This document shows positions 1 through 6,311 of a stretch of 17,859 nucleotides of DNA, in pieces; within the stretch, counting starts at the first letter, position 1; each line of letters opens with the position of its first letter. This DNA is from Oscillospiraceae bacterium (lineage in GTDB: Bacteria > Bacillota > Clostridia > Oscillospirales > Oscillospiraceae), in the NCBI GenBank assembly GCA_017409645.1, contig JAFQSI010000288.1, forward strand, positions 1 through 17,859, written 5' to 3'. A model generated the notes under the pieces. The model ran no database searches. It was not told where the DNA came from and worked only from the letters and a program-made list of their open reading frames with translations. Made by a program: the position numbers and the translations under genes.

Positions 1-339
1 CAGCAGCAGAGCCATGGCATGCTCGGCCACGGCGTAGGGGGAGTAGGCAGGCACACGGAAGACCCGCAGCTTGCCGGCGGCGGCCTTGATGTCGACATTG
101 TTGAAGCCGGCGCAGCGCAGGGCGATGGCCTTGACGCCCAGATCATGGAGCCGGTTCACCACCTCTTCATTGACGGTGTCGTTGACAAAGACGCAGACTG
201 CATCGTAACCTGCTGCCAGGGAAACGGTATCGGCGTTGAGCTTCGTTTCAAAGAATTTCAGCTCCATATCGGTGTCTGCGGCGTACTGCTCGAAGCCGGG
301 GATGTCGTAGGACTTGGTATCGAAAAACGCGATCTTCAT
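1..339 (-). CDS. ldhA: D-lactate dehydrogenase / D-2-hydroxyacid dehydrogenase, N-terminal part
   Basis: Partial gene; the C-terminal two thirds lie beyond the window start. The 113 visible residues begin MKIAFFDTKSYD and contain CAGFNNVDIKAA followed by VFRVPAYSPYAVAEHAMALLL, the pattern of the N-terminal catalytic half of D-lactate dehydrogenases (family knowledge), enzymes that reduce pyruvate to D-lactate with NADH in the cytoplasm. Two in-frame ATGs exist (345 and 339). AAAGGAG at 354-348 leaves only 2 nt to the first but 8 nt to the second, so 339 is chosen. The gene has its own promoter and follows the kinase gene on the same strand after a hairpin. The NAD-binding GxGxxG region is not in the window, so another 2-hydroxyacid dehydrogenase of the same superfamily is possible. 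Confidence 0.85.
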   Translation of the reverse strand, partial: MKIAFFDTKSYDIPGFEQYAADTDMELKFFETKLNADTVSLAAGYDAVCVFVNDTVNEEVVNRLHDLGVKAIALRCAGFNNVDIKAAAGKLRVFRVPAYSPYAVAEHAMALLL

Positions 340-369
340 ATGCATTGCTCCTTTCATGATTACAGTAAT

Positions 370-398
370 ATTATATCGATAAAACGAGATCAAATCAA
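370..398 (-). promoter_or_regulatory. Sigma-A-type promoter of the D-lactate dehydrogenase gene
   Basis: On the minus strand a -35 TTGATT (398-393), a 17-nt spacer and a perfect -10 TATAAT (375-370) stand just upstream of the ribosome binding site at 354-348. Spacing and sequence fit the housekeeping sigma-factor consensus. Confidence 0.75.
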
Positions 399-414
399 TT
401 GGCAGAACTGCCAA
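399..414. promoter_or_regulatory. Palindrome abutting the ldh -35 box, possible operator
   Basis: TTGGCAG-AA-CTGCCAA is a perfect 7-bp inverted repeat with a 2-bp centre. It ends exactly where the -35 box of the D-lactate dehydrogenase promoter starts. This position suits a dimeric transcription factor. The half-site is not the Rex consensus (TTGTGAA), and I cannot name a regulator. Confidence 0.5.
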
Positions 415-488
415 ATTATTCCGGATCATACTGGATGAACCGCACGTTACGGACAGTTTGCCCAGCTGCGGGAGCTTCATACGCGAAA

Positions 489-516
489 GACCCCGGAGCG
501 AAGCCGCTCCGGGGTC
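489..516 (-). terminator. Hairpin 3' of the kinase gene, probable terminator
   Basis: GACCCCGGAGCG (489-500) pairs perfectly with CGCTCCGGGGTC (505-516) around a 4-nt loop. On the minus strand it starts about 7 nt after the kinase stop codon. Only three T residues follow before GCG, so the U-tract is weak; termination may be incomplete or factor-dependent. Confidence 0.65.
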
Positions 517-523
517 CGGGAAA

Positions 524-3500
524 TCACTTGATGGTGAAGGGAAGCTGGGCCAGCTGACCGTTTGCGAGGTAGATGGTCAGAGTGTACTCGCCCGCAGCGG
601 CGGGCAGGTTGCTGACCTGCTCGGTGCAGTAGCCGTTGTCCCACATCTCGTCCCAGGTGCGGGTCCGGGTAGCGGTGCTGACAAGCTTGCCCTCGGCATC
701 GCGGATGACGAAGATCGTCTCGAAGTCCGCGCCGTCGAAGCTGTAGGGCTTGGTGACGGTGTACAGCAGAGCCAGACTGCCGCCGGGCTTGAAGGTGTTC
801 TCCTTGCTGGCGCGCTGGAGGGTGCTGTAGCCCCAGTTGCTCTTGGAGGGGACGTCGTACATCGTCACGATGATGGTGTCGGCGCTGAGCTTGTTGGCGC
901 TGAAGGTACCGGCGGCGGGGATCTCCAGCTCCGCGGTGCCGCCCAGCAGGGTGCTGCCCTCGGGGGGCTGGATGGTGAAGGTGTAGCGGCTGCCGGGGGC
1001 GGCGGGGGAGAGGACAGCCTTGTTCTCCTCAGCGGTCAGGATCTGCTCAGAGCCGCCGTCGGCGCTCCAGGCGATCTTCCAGCCGCCCTCGGGGATGGCG
1101 CCGGCATAGTTCCAGCTCAGCTCGATGGCGGAGCCGTTCAGAGCGGCGGTGAAGCCGGTGATGTTGTTCTGGTCAGCGGTGATCTCGGTCCGGACGCCCA
1201 GGGTCATGGTGGCGGCGGTGACCTCGACGGTGTACTTGCCGCCCTCGGTGATGCCCTCGAAGGAGGCGGTATTTCCGGTGACCTCCTGGAGCTGGTCGTA
1301 GCCTGCTTCATCGAAGCAGCGGACGATCCAGCGGTCCACGCCCTCGGGAGCGGTCCAGGAAACGGTGATCACGCCGTCGGAGTAGTCAGCCAGAGACAGG
1401 CCGGAGGCCTGGACCAGGTCGCTGGCGGTATGCTGCACCACATTCTCACCCACCAGCAGCACATCCTCGGGGGCGGTCAGGGTGAAGGTGTAGGCGGTGC
1501 CCACCGTCAGCTCGTTGACGGTGACGGTGTGGCCGGTGAAGGCGACCGTGCGGGGCTCCTCGCCCTCGGCGGTGCAGGTCAGGGTCCATTCCTCAATGTC
1601 CCGGCCCTCCACGCCGAAGCTGATGATGGCGGAGCCGGCCTCCTGACCGGTGACGGCGGTCAGATGCATCAGCTGCGTCTCAGCGGGGGTGGAGTAGGTG
1701 ACGGAGGTGGTGCCCACCAGCTTGTGGAAGCCCTCGGGCTCCAGGGTGATGATGTACTGGGAGCCGGGGACCAGGTCGGAGAAGGTCACGGCGCCGTTCT
1801 CCAGGGTGCCCTCCACGGCGTTGCCGTAGGTGTCCTTGCAGATGACGGTGAGCTTGCTCTGGTCCATGGTGGTGGTGACGGTGACCGTCACCTGAGTGCC
1901 GGTGCCGTCGTAGGTCATCGAATCGATGGTCTGCAGATAGTAGTTCTGATAGTAGTGCCAGGCACCCCAGCCCAGTCCGGCCGCGATGGCCAGGGCGGCT
2001 GCGCCGCACAGGACCTTCTTCCACAGAAGGGAACCGGGCTTGTCCTCGGGGATGGGAGCGGGAGTGTCGGATGCAGGCTCTTCGTCGTCCGTCCCGGACT
2101 GCTCCGGCTCGGTATTCTCCGCAGGGGCCTCGTCCCCGGCAGGTTCGGACTCCTCCTCGGGCAGCTCGATGGGGATGGGCTCGGGAATGGGAACGTCGAT
2201 GGGCTCCGGAGCCACCACCGGTGCGGGGGCCTCGTGGTCGATCAGCTCCTGGGCGGCGCTCAGGATGTCTGCAGTCTCGGCAGAGACGTCCTCGCCGGTC
2301 AGCTCGTCAAGATCACCGGCATCCATCCCGTCCTCCAGCAGCTCCCGCAGGGAGGGCTCGTCGGCTTCGTCCTGATCGGGCAGGGCGTCGGCGTCCTCGG
2401 AAAGGATCGCATCCATCAGATCGATCCAGTCGCCGTTCTCGGCGGCGGGAGGGGCTTCCTCCTCTGCGGCAGTCTCTTCGGCCACAGAGGTATCCTCGGC
2501 GGCGGAGATCTCTTCATCCGCGGAGGTGTCCTCGGCGGCGGAGATGGCTTCGTTTTCAGAAGAAGCAGCTTCGGATGTCTCAGTCTCCTCTGCGGCGGGG
2601 ATCTCCTCCGGCTCGGTGACTTCCTCTGCAGCGGGGATCTCCTCCCCGGCAGTTTCCCCGGTGACTTCTGCGGGGATCTCCTCGGTAACATCTGCTTCGT
2701 CGGCAGCGGCCTCCTCCGCAGCAGCGGGAGTCTCCTCAGCGGAAGCGGGATCGGTATCCACGGCAGGCTCCTCCTGCTCGGCGGGGAGCTGCTCAGGCTC
2801 GGCGGCCTCCTCCTCGGGGGTCTCCGGCTCCTCGGGCAGGGCGATGGGGATGTCATCGGCGCCGTTGCGCTGCATGTAGCTGATCAGGGCGTGGCCCATC
2901 TCGGCGGGGGTCTGCCAGCGGTCTTCCGGATTCAGGGCACAGGCCTTGAGAATGATACCGGCCATCTCCTCGTCGGCGCAGACGGGCGGCACGATGGCTT
3001 CCCCGGCGGCCAGACCCTTCAGCCAGGTCTGACGCTCCTCGGTGTCGGCATAGGGAAGCTTGCCCAGGTTGTAGATCTGATACAGCACCAGACCCAGGGC
3101 ATAGGTGTCCATGGTGGCGTTCAGGCTGGAGTAGGCGTCCGCCACCTCGGGCGCAGTGTAGAGGCTGCGGTAGCGGTCCGGCAAGGACGCATATTTCAGC
3201 GAATTCATGGCGATGAAGCCCAGGTCTCCGATGCGGTACTCCTGGTCGCCGAACAGATAGATGTTCTCCGGCTTCAGATCCACATACAGCCATCCGGCCT
3301 CCCGGCAGACAGCCATGGCGGCGCAGATGTCGATGCCTAGGTTCACGGCGCTCAGATGGGTCATGGGATTGCGGCGGGTGAACCGCTCCAGGGTCTTGCG
3401 GTAGCGGCTGAGCAGATAGACCTCAAAGCCGATGCCCGATTCCATGGGCTCGACCTGGCAGTCCTGGTAGGGGACGAAGCCCCGCTGGTCTGCCAGGGAA

Positions 3501-3763
3501 TTGAGGGTCTGCACCTCTTCCCGGACGCCCCGGGCCAGTTCTTCATAATAATCGCGGACTGCGTCGGCACTGCGGAAAACGCCGGTCAGCAGCAGAGCAT
3601 CAACCTGGACCTGGGAGGCAGGGAGAGAGATCTTCTTGACAATATATCGTTTTTCAGAATTGTCCCGCATGGCCGGATAGCACTCGACGCCGCTGTGGTC
3701 AGAGATGGCCTGACCCAGGGAAAAGCCGTCCAGCATGGGAGAAATGTATCGGGGTTCTGACAA
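524..3763 (-). CDS. Membrane-anchored Ser/Thr protein kinase-like protein with fibronectin-III-like ectodomains
   Basis: Predicted 1079-aa protein. Residues about 12-300 are a Hanks-type kinase-like domain with a candidate ATP lysine (K43 in YIVKK), catalytic loop YVDLKPEN (160-167; D162, K164, N167), DLG in place of DFG (180-182), APE (204-206) and the late DRW arginine (282). Residues about 310-580 are a low-complexity Glu/Ala/Pro linker. A hydrophobic segment follows at about 584-604 (AAALAIAAGLGWGAW). The outer part, about 610-1079, holds four tandem beta-sandwich repeats sharing a Y-x-[FIV]-x-[LV]...L-x-G signature, resembling fibronectin III, plus a distinct C-terminal domain. Start choice: an ATG at 3781 is possible, but it is followed at once by AAGGAGGTGATC, a near-perfect Shine-Dalgarno that sits 8 nt before TTG at 3763; TTG is therefore preferred. 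The kinase should face the cytoplasm and the repeats the outside. The glycine-rich loop is degenerate and HRD is replaced by YVD, so activity is uncertain. It is divergent from the zinc-ribbon/Ig-like gene. No PASTA domains. Confidence 0.85.
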   Translation of the reverse strand: MSEPRYISPMLDGFSLGQAISDHSGVECYPAMRDNSEKRYIVKKISLPASQVQVDALLLTGVFRSADAVRDYYEELARGVREEVQTLNSLADQRGFVPYQDCQVEPMESGIGFEVYLLSRYRKTLERFTRRNPMTHLSAVNLGIDICAAMAVCREAGWLYVDLKPENIYLFGDQEYRIGDLGFIAMNSLKYASLPDRYRSLYTAPEVADAYSSLNATMDTYALGLVLYQIYNLGKLPYADTEERQTWLKGLAAGEAIVPPVCADEEMAGIILKACALNPEDRWQTPAEMGHALISYMQRNGADDIPIALPEEPETPEEEAAEPEQLPAEQEEPAVDTDPASAEETPAAAEEAAADEADVTEEIPAEVTGETAGEEIPAAEEVTEPEEIPAAEETETSEAASSENEAISAAEDTSADEEISAAEDTSVAEETAAEEEAPPAAENGDWIDLMDAILSEDADALPDQDEADEPSLRELLEDGMDAGDLDELTGEDVSAETADILSAAQELIDHEAPAPVVAPEPIDVPIPEPIPIELPEEESEPAGDEAPAENTEPEQSGTDDEEPASDTPAPIPEDKPGSLLWKKVLCGAAALAIAAGLGWGAWHYYQNYYLQTIDSMTYDGTGTQVTVTVTTTMDQSKLTVICKDTYGNAVEGTLENGAVTFSDLVPGSQYIITLEPEGFHKLVGTTSVTYSTPAETQLMHLTAVTGQEAGSAIISFGVEGRDIEEWTLTCTAEGEEPRTVAFTGHTVTVNELTVGTAYTFTLTAPEDVLLVGENVVQHTASDLVQASGLSLADYSDGVITVSWTAPEGVDRWIVRCFDEAGYDQLQEVTGNTASFEGITEGGKYTVEVTAATMTLGVRTEITADQNNITGFTAALNGSAIELSWNYAGAIPEGGWKIAWSADGGSEQILTAEENKAVLSPAAPGSRYTFTIQPPEGSTLLGGTAELEIPAAGTFSANKLSADTIIVTMYDVPSKSNWGYSTLQRASKENTFKPGGSLALLYTVTKPYSFDGADFETIFVIRDAEGKLVSTATRTRTWDEMWDNGYCTEQVSNLPAAAGEYTLTIYLANGQLAQLPFTIK
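2487..2682 (-). repeat. Internal low-complexity repeats in the kinase linker
   Basis: Two near-identical 24-nt units (2487-2510 and 2523-2546), offset by 36 bp, encode the repeated peptide ISAAEDTS. GCGGGGATCTCCTC then recurs three times between about 2594 and 2682, encoding repeats of EEIPA. The 36-bp offset keeps the reading frame. These look like slippage-prone in-frame repeats that lengthen an acidic, disordered spacer between the kinase domain and the membrane. Confidence 0.7.
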
Positions 3764-3795
3764 AACGATCACCTCCTTCATGGTAATACTACTAT

Positions 3796-3824
3796 ATCAT
3801 AAAATATAATGACCAAAATTGCAA
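3796..3824 (-). promoter_or_regulatory. Promoter of the kinase gene
   Basis: On the minus strand: -35 TTGCAA (3824-3819), a 17-nt spacer, -10 TATGAT (3801-3796). The leader to the TTG start is about 25-30 nt and holds the strong Shine-Dalgarno at 3778-3771. It is divergent from, and close to, the promoter at 3847-3875. Confidence 0.6.
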
Positions 3825-3827
3825 CAG

Positions 3828-3841
3828 AATTGTTTTCAATT
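3828..3841. promoter_or_regulatory. Dyad AATTG-TTTT-CAATT between two divergent -35 boxes
   Basis: A 5-bp inverted repeat with a 4-bp centre lies between the -35 of the kinase gene (3819-3824) and the -35 of the zinc-ribbon gene (3847-3852). The two -35 regions, TTGCAAC and GTTGTAA, are themselves nearly symmetric about almost the same centre. This is compatible with a shared operator, but the region is AT-rich and the arms are short. Confidence 0.3.
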
Positions 3842-3846
3842 TGCGG

Positions 3847-3875
3847 TTGTAATTGTGAACATTTTTTGGTATGAT
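3847..3875 (+). promoter_or_regulatory. Promoter of the zinc-ribbon/Ig-like protein gene
   Basis: -35 TTGTAA (3847-3852), 17-nt spacer, -10 TATGAT (3870-3875) preceded by TGG, giving an extended -10. Expected transcription start is near 3882, about 40 nt before the ATG. Confidence 0.6.
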
Positions 3876-3924
3876 GGTCACAGCTATGGCGCGGACGCTG
3901 TTTCGTGCCGAATGGAGGTATTTC

Positions 3925-5142
3925 ATGAACCGGATCATCTGTGATATCTGCGGCTCGGAGTATCCCGAGACTTCCGACCGCTGTCCGATCTGCAGCTATG
4001 CCCGACAGGGAAATGAAAAGGTCGTGGCTGCAGCCGGGGAAACGGTCCGCACCAAGGTCAAGGGCGGCCAGTTCTCCACCAAAAACGTCAAAAAACGGCA
4101 CAAGGCCCAGCAGCGCATGGAGGAGCCTGACGGGGAGCAGAGGGGCTCCAACCGGCCTTTGATCATCGTCATCATCGTGCTGCTGATCGCCATTTTGCTG
4201 GTGTCTGTGTACATCGGCGTACGCTTCTTCCGGGGACGCAGCGCATACCAGAACCCGCCGCGCACCACTGCGGCTGCGCCTGCACCCACCGAGACCACCG
4301 TGCCCCCTGAGATCCCCTGCGCGGGCATCGTGCTGGAGTCTGCGGTGGTGGACCTGGAGGACCCCGGCGAGCAGAAGCAGCTGAGCGTGCAGCTGATGCC
4401 TGCCGATACCACCGACATGGTCAGCTACACCAGTGCAGATCCTTCTGTGGCCGAGGTGTCTGAGACGGGCCTGATCACCGCGGTCGGCTCCGGCCAGACC
4501 AGCATCACCATCACCTGCGGCGGCGTCAGCAAGACCTGCACCGTGGTCTGCTGGTTCCAGGAGGAGACGACGCTTCCGCCTGAGACGACTGTACCGCCCA
4601 CCGAGGCACCCAAGCCCACGGAGCCGAAGCAGACAGAGCCCAAGCCCACCGAGCCCAAGCCCACCGAGGCGCCGAAGCTGAAGCTGGATCAGGAGGATGT
4701 GTCCTGCTTTACTGAGAACGAGGTCTTCACCCTGTCCGTGAAGCTGGGCAGCAAGTCCATCGGCCGGTCCAAGGTCACCTGGACCAGCAGCGACCCCAGC
4801 GTGGCCACTGTGGAAAACGGAACCGTCACGGCTGTGGGCAGGGGCACCGCCACCATCACCGCCGAGTACGAGGGCAAGAAGGCCAGCTGCACCGTCCGCT
4901 GCCGGTTTGACGATACCAACTGGAAGGCTTCCGCCTCCGATGTGACCATCACCGTCGGCGAGAGCTTCCGGCTCACCGTCACCAACGACTCCGGCGACCG
5001 GGCCAAGGCCGTCTGGACCATGAGCATCGACGGCGTCGTCTCCATTGACGGCAGCACCATCACCGGCCGGGCCCCCGGCGAGGTGACGCTGACCACCACC
5101 GTCGACGGCGTGACCATGACCTGCATCGTGAGAGTCAAATAA
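3925..5142 (+). CDS. Zinc-ribbon, single-pass membrane protein with bacterial Ig-like (BIG2-type) domains
   Basis: Predicted 405 aa. The N-terminus has a compact zinc-ribbon pattern, C6-x2-C9 and C20-x2-C23, in a basic cytoplasmic segment. A transmembrane helix follows at about 78-100 (LIIVIIVLLIAILLVSVYIG), then a Thr/Pro linker and three beta-rich repeats at about 133-207, 253-328 and 329-405. These carry the BIG2 hallmark (SxDPSVAxV...GxxTAVGxGxxTIT). A Pro/Thr/Glu/Lys linker with repeated KPTEP units at about 226-252 joins repeats 1 and 2. The start at 3925 is supported by GGAGG at 3914-3918, 6 nt upstream; a longer frame from 3871 would begin inside the -10 box. The topology mirrors that of the divergent kinase: cytoplasmic domain, one helix, external sandwich repeats. 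A role in envelope sensing or as a kinase partner is inference only. Confidence 0.85.
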   Translation: MNRIICDICGSEYPETSDRCPICSYARQGNEKVVAAAGETVRTKVKGGQFSTKNVKKRHKAQQRMEEPDGEQRGSNRPLIIVIIVLLIAILLVSVYIGVRFFRGRSAYQNPPRTTAAAPAPTETTVPPEIPCAGIVLESAVVDLEDPGEQKQLSVQLMPADTTDMVSYTSADPSVAEVSETGLITAVGSGQTSITITCGGVSKTCTVVCWFQEETTLPPETTVPPTEAPKPTEPKQTEPKPTEPKPTEAPKLKLDQEDVSCFTENEVFTLSVKLGSKSIGRSKVTWTSSDPSVATVENGTVTAVGRGTATITAEYEGKKASCTVRCRFDDTNWKASASDVTITVGESFRLTVTNDSGDRAKAVWTMSIDGVVSIDGSTITGRAPGEVTLTTTVDGVTMTCIVRVK

Positions 5143-5147
5143 AGGAA

Positions 5148-5179
5148 ACCGCCGCTTCAGCAGAAGCGGCGGTATTTTT
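5148..5179 (+). terminator. Intrinsic terminator between convergent genes
   Basis: ACCGCCGCTTC (5148-5158) pairs perfectly with GAAGCGGCGGT (5163-5173) around an AGCA loop, followed by ATTTTT. It lies 5 nt after the stop of the zinc-ribbon gene. On the opposite strand it follows the trmO stop (5180-5178) and is trailed by TTTCCTTTATTT, so it probably works in both directions. Confidence 0.88.
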
Positions 5180-5861
5180 ACAGGGGCACGACCTCGCAGA
5201 CGGTCAGCTTGTCGCCTTCCACGGTGAAGCGGATATCAAAGCCCGCAAAGGGCAGACCGTAGATCCGGCCGGGCTTTCGCTGGTAGCTGGGCCGGGGATC
5301 GTGGCTCAGAACGCCGACGGCGGCGGTGCGCTTGCCCTCAGGCAGGAGGGAGAGCAGGTCGGCGGGAAAATCCACCTCCAGCAGAAATTCCCCGGCGGTG
5401 TCTGTGAAGCCGCCGACGGCCTCCGGGTGGGCGTCGGCGTAGGGGATGTAGGGCTTGATGTCGAAAATAGGGGTCCCGTCCATGAGATCCGCGCCGGAGA
5501 CATGGATCACCGTGCCCAGGTCCTTCGTCTGCTCGATGCCCTCGATCTTGACACAGCTCAGACCCAGATTGTTGGGCCGGAAGGGGGAACGGGTGGCGAA
5601 GACGCCCATCCGGGCATTGCCGCCCAGCCGGGGCGGGCGCACAGTGGGGGACCAGCCGGTGCGGACGGCTTCGGAAAACTGCCAGATGATCCACAGGTGG
5701 GAAAAGCCCTCAAGCCCCCGCAGAGCGTCGGGATTCCGGTACTCCGGCTCAAAAACGATGGTCGAGCGCAGCTCCCGGACCAGCTGGGGCTGCCGGGGGA
5801 TGCCGAATTTGGTGGGAAAATCGCTGCGCATACGCGCAATGACATTGATTTGGACGTCCAT
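5178..5861 (-). CDS. trmO: tRNA (N6-threonylcarbamoyladenosine37-N6)-methyltransferase TrmO
   Basis: Predicted 227 aa, cytoplasmic. The family's signature stretches are clear: RSPFRPNNLGLS (91-102), DGTPIFDIKPYIPYAD (128-143) and a C-terminal PSYQ...GRIYGLPFAGFDIRF. Known role: SAM-dependent N6-methylation of t6A at position 37 of ANN-decoding tRNAs such as tRNA-Thr, tuning decoding. Start: a GTG at 5870 is in frame, but AAGGAG (5875-5870) directly abuts it and lies 8 nt before ATG 5861, so ATG is used. It has its own promoter and is downstream of the DUF378 gene on the same strand, separated from it by a heptad-repeat hairpin. The homolog is also annotated YaeB/TsaA/UPF0066. Confidence 0.92.
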   Translation of the reverse strand: MDVQINVIARMRSDFPTKFGIPRQPQLVRELRSTIVFEPEYRNPDALRGLEGFSHLWIIWQFSEAVRTGWSPTVRPPRLGGNARMGVFATRSPFRPNNLGLSCVKIEGIEQTKDLGTVIHVSGADLMDGTPIFDIKPYIPYADAHPEAVGGFTDTAGEFLLEVDFPADLLSLLPEGKRTAAVGVLSHDPRPSYQRKPGRIYGLPFAGFDIRFTVEGDKLTVCEVVPL

Positions 5862-5881
5862 AACTATCACTCCTTGCCTCT

Positions 5882-5910
5882 ATCATACCCGCTGAGTGGA
5901 TAAAAAGCAA
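5882..5910 (-). promoter_or_regulatory. Promoter of trmO
   Basis: Minus strand: -35 TTGCTT (5910-5905), 17-nt spacer, -10 TATGAT (5887-5882), about 20 nt before the ATG. The -35 box starts 4 nt beyond the end of the heptad-repeat hairpin. Confidence 0.55.
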
Positions 5911-5914
5911 GCGC

Positions 5915-5986
5915 GAGTGCTGAGTGCTGAGTTCTGAGTGCTGAATTCTTTTTCACTCAGCACTCAGCCCTCTGCATTCAGCACTT
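5915..5986. repeat. Heptad-repeat hairpin A
   Basis: Plus strand: five consecutive 7-mers GAGTGCT, GAGTGCT, GAGTTCT, GAGTGCT, GAATTCT (5915-5949), a short T-rich loop, then complementary heptads CACTCAG, CACTCAG, CCCTCTG, CATTCAG, CACTT (5954-5986). Pairing left with right gives about 26 matches of 33. The element fills the space between the stop codon of the DUF378 gene and the promoter of trmO. It could act as a 3' stabiliser or weak terminator, but no T-tract suits the minus strand. Confidence 0.8.
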
Positions 5987-6183
5987 TATTCGGTGACTGC
6001 GTCGCGCCGGAACAAAAACGTTGCACACCAGACGCCGGCCACGGCCACCAGGGCGTAGACGATCCGGCTGAGCAGGGCCGTCTGCCCGCCGAAGAGCCAG
6101 GCCACCAGGTCGAATTTGAACAGGGCCACCAGGCCCCAGTTCAGGGAGCCGACGATGGAGAGGATCAATGCGATCATGTCCAT
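5986..6183 (-). CDS. DUF378 family small membrane protein
   Basis: Predicted 65 aa with two hydrophobic helices, about 3-24 and 36-57. The sequence ILSIVGSLNWGLVALF with the G-x-L-N-W-G-L core matches the DUF378 (YuzA-like) family as I know it; function unknown. The start is supported by AAGGAGG with GGAGG at 6197-6193, 9 nt before the ATG. Upstream is a block shared with the spoVAD upstream region that resembles a forespore promoter, so expression in the developing spore is a hypothesis. It is divergent from the 6312 gene. Confidence 0.85.
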   Translation of the reverse strand: MDMIALILSIVGSLNWGLVALFKFDLVAWLFGGQTALLSRIVYALVAVAGVWCATFLFRRDAVTE

Positions 6184-6213
6184 GGGATAGTACCTCCTTT
6201 TTGTTGTCGCTGA

Positions 6214-6242
6214 GAGTATTCCCGGATGTCGGGAAATTATCC
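6214..6242 (-). promoter_or_regulatory. Putative forespore sigma (F/G-like) promoter of the DUF378 gene
   Basis: Minus strand: GGATA (6242-6238), 14 nt, GGGAATACTC (6223-6214). The second element fits the sigma-F/G -10 pattern GGnnAnAnT; the -35 has one departure from GYATA. The transcription start would be near 6207, 10 nt before the Shine-Dalgarno. The same arrangement recurs before spoVAD, which makes it more credible than the single match would be. Confidence 0.45.
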
Positions 6243-6245
6243 GTG

Positions 6246-6274
6246 TTGCATTTTTGGCAGGATTGAATTATAAT
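6246..6274 (+). promoter_or_regulatory. Promoter of the 6312-7610 genes
   Basis: -35 TTGCAT (6246-6251), 17-nt spacer, perfect -10 TATAAT (6269-6274). The inverted repeat TTCCC-N7-GGGAA (6219-6235) lies 10 nt upstream of the -35. This promoter should serve the hypothetical membrane protein gene and ispE. Confidence 0.7.
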
Positions 6275-6311
6275 GATCGAAAGATCCCACGACTGCAAAG
6301 GAGGTGTCCCC

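Noticed and set aside
458..3340. Open frame of 960 codons antisense to the kinase gene
   Set aside because: The translation is Gly/Val/Leu-rich with no family features, and the sense strand encodes clear kinase and beta-sandwich motifs with promoter, ribosome site and terminator.
5915..5986. CRISPR-like or transposon-end interpretation of the repeat arrays
   Set aside because: Units are 7 bp without spacers, degenerate, and no cas or transposase gene or target-site duplication is visible.
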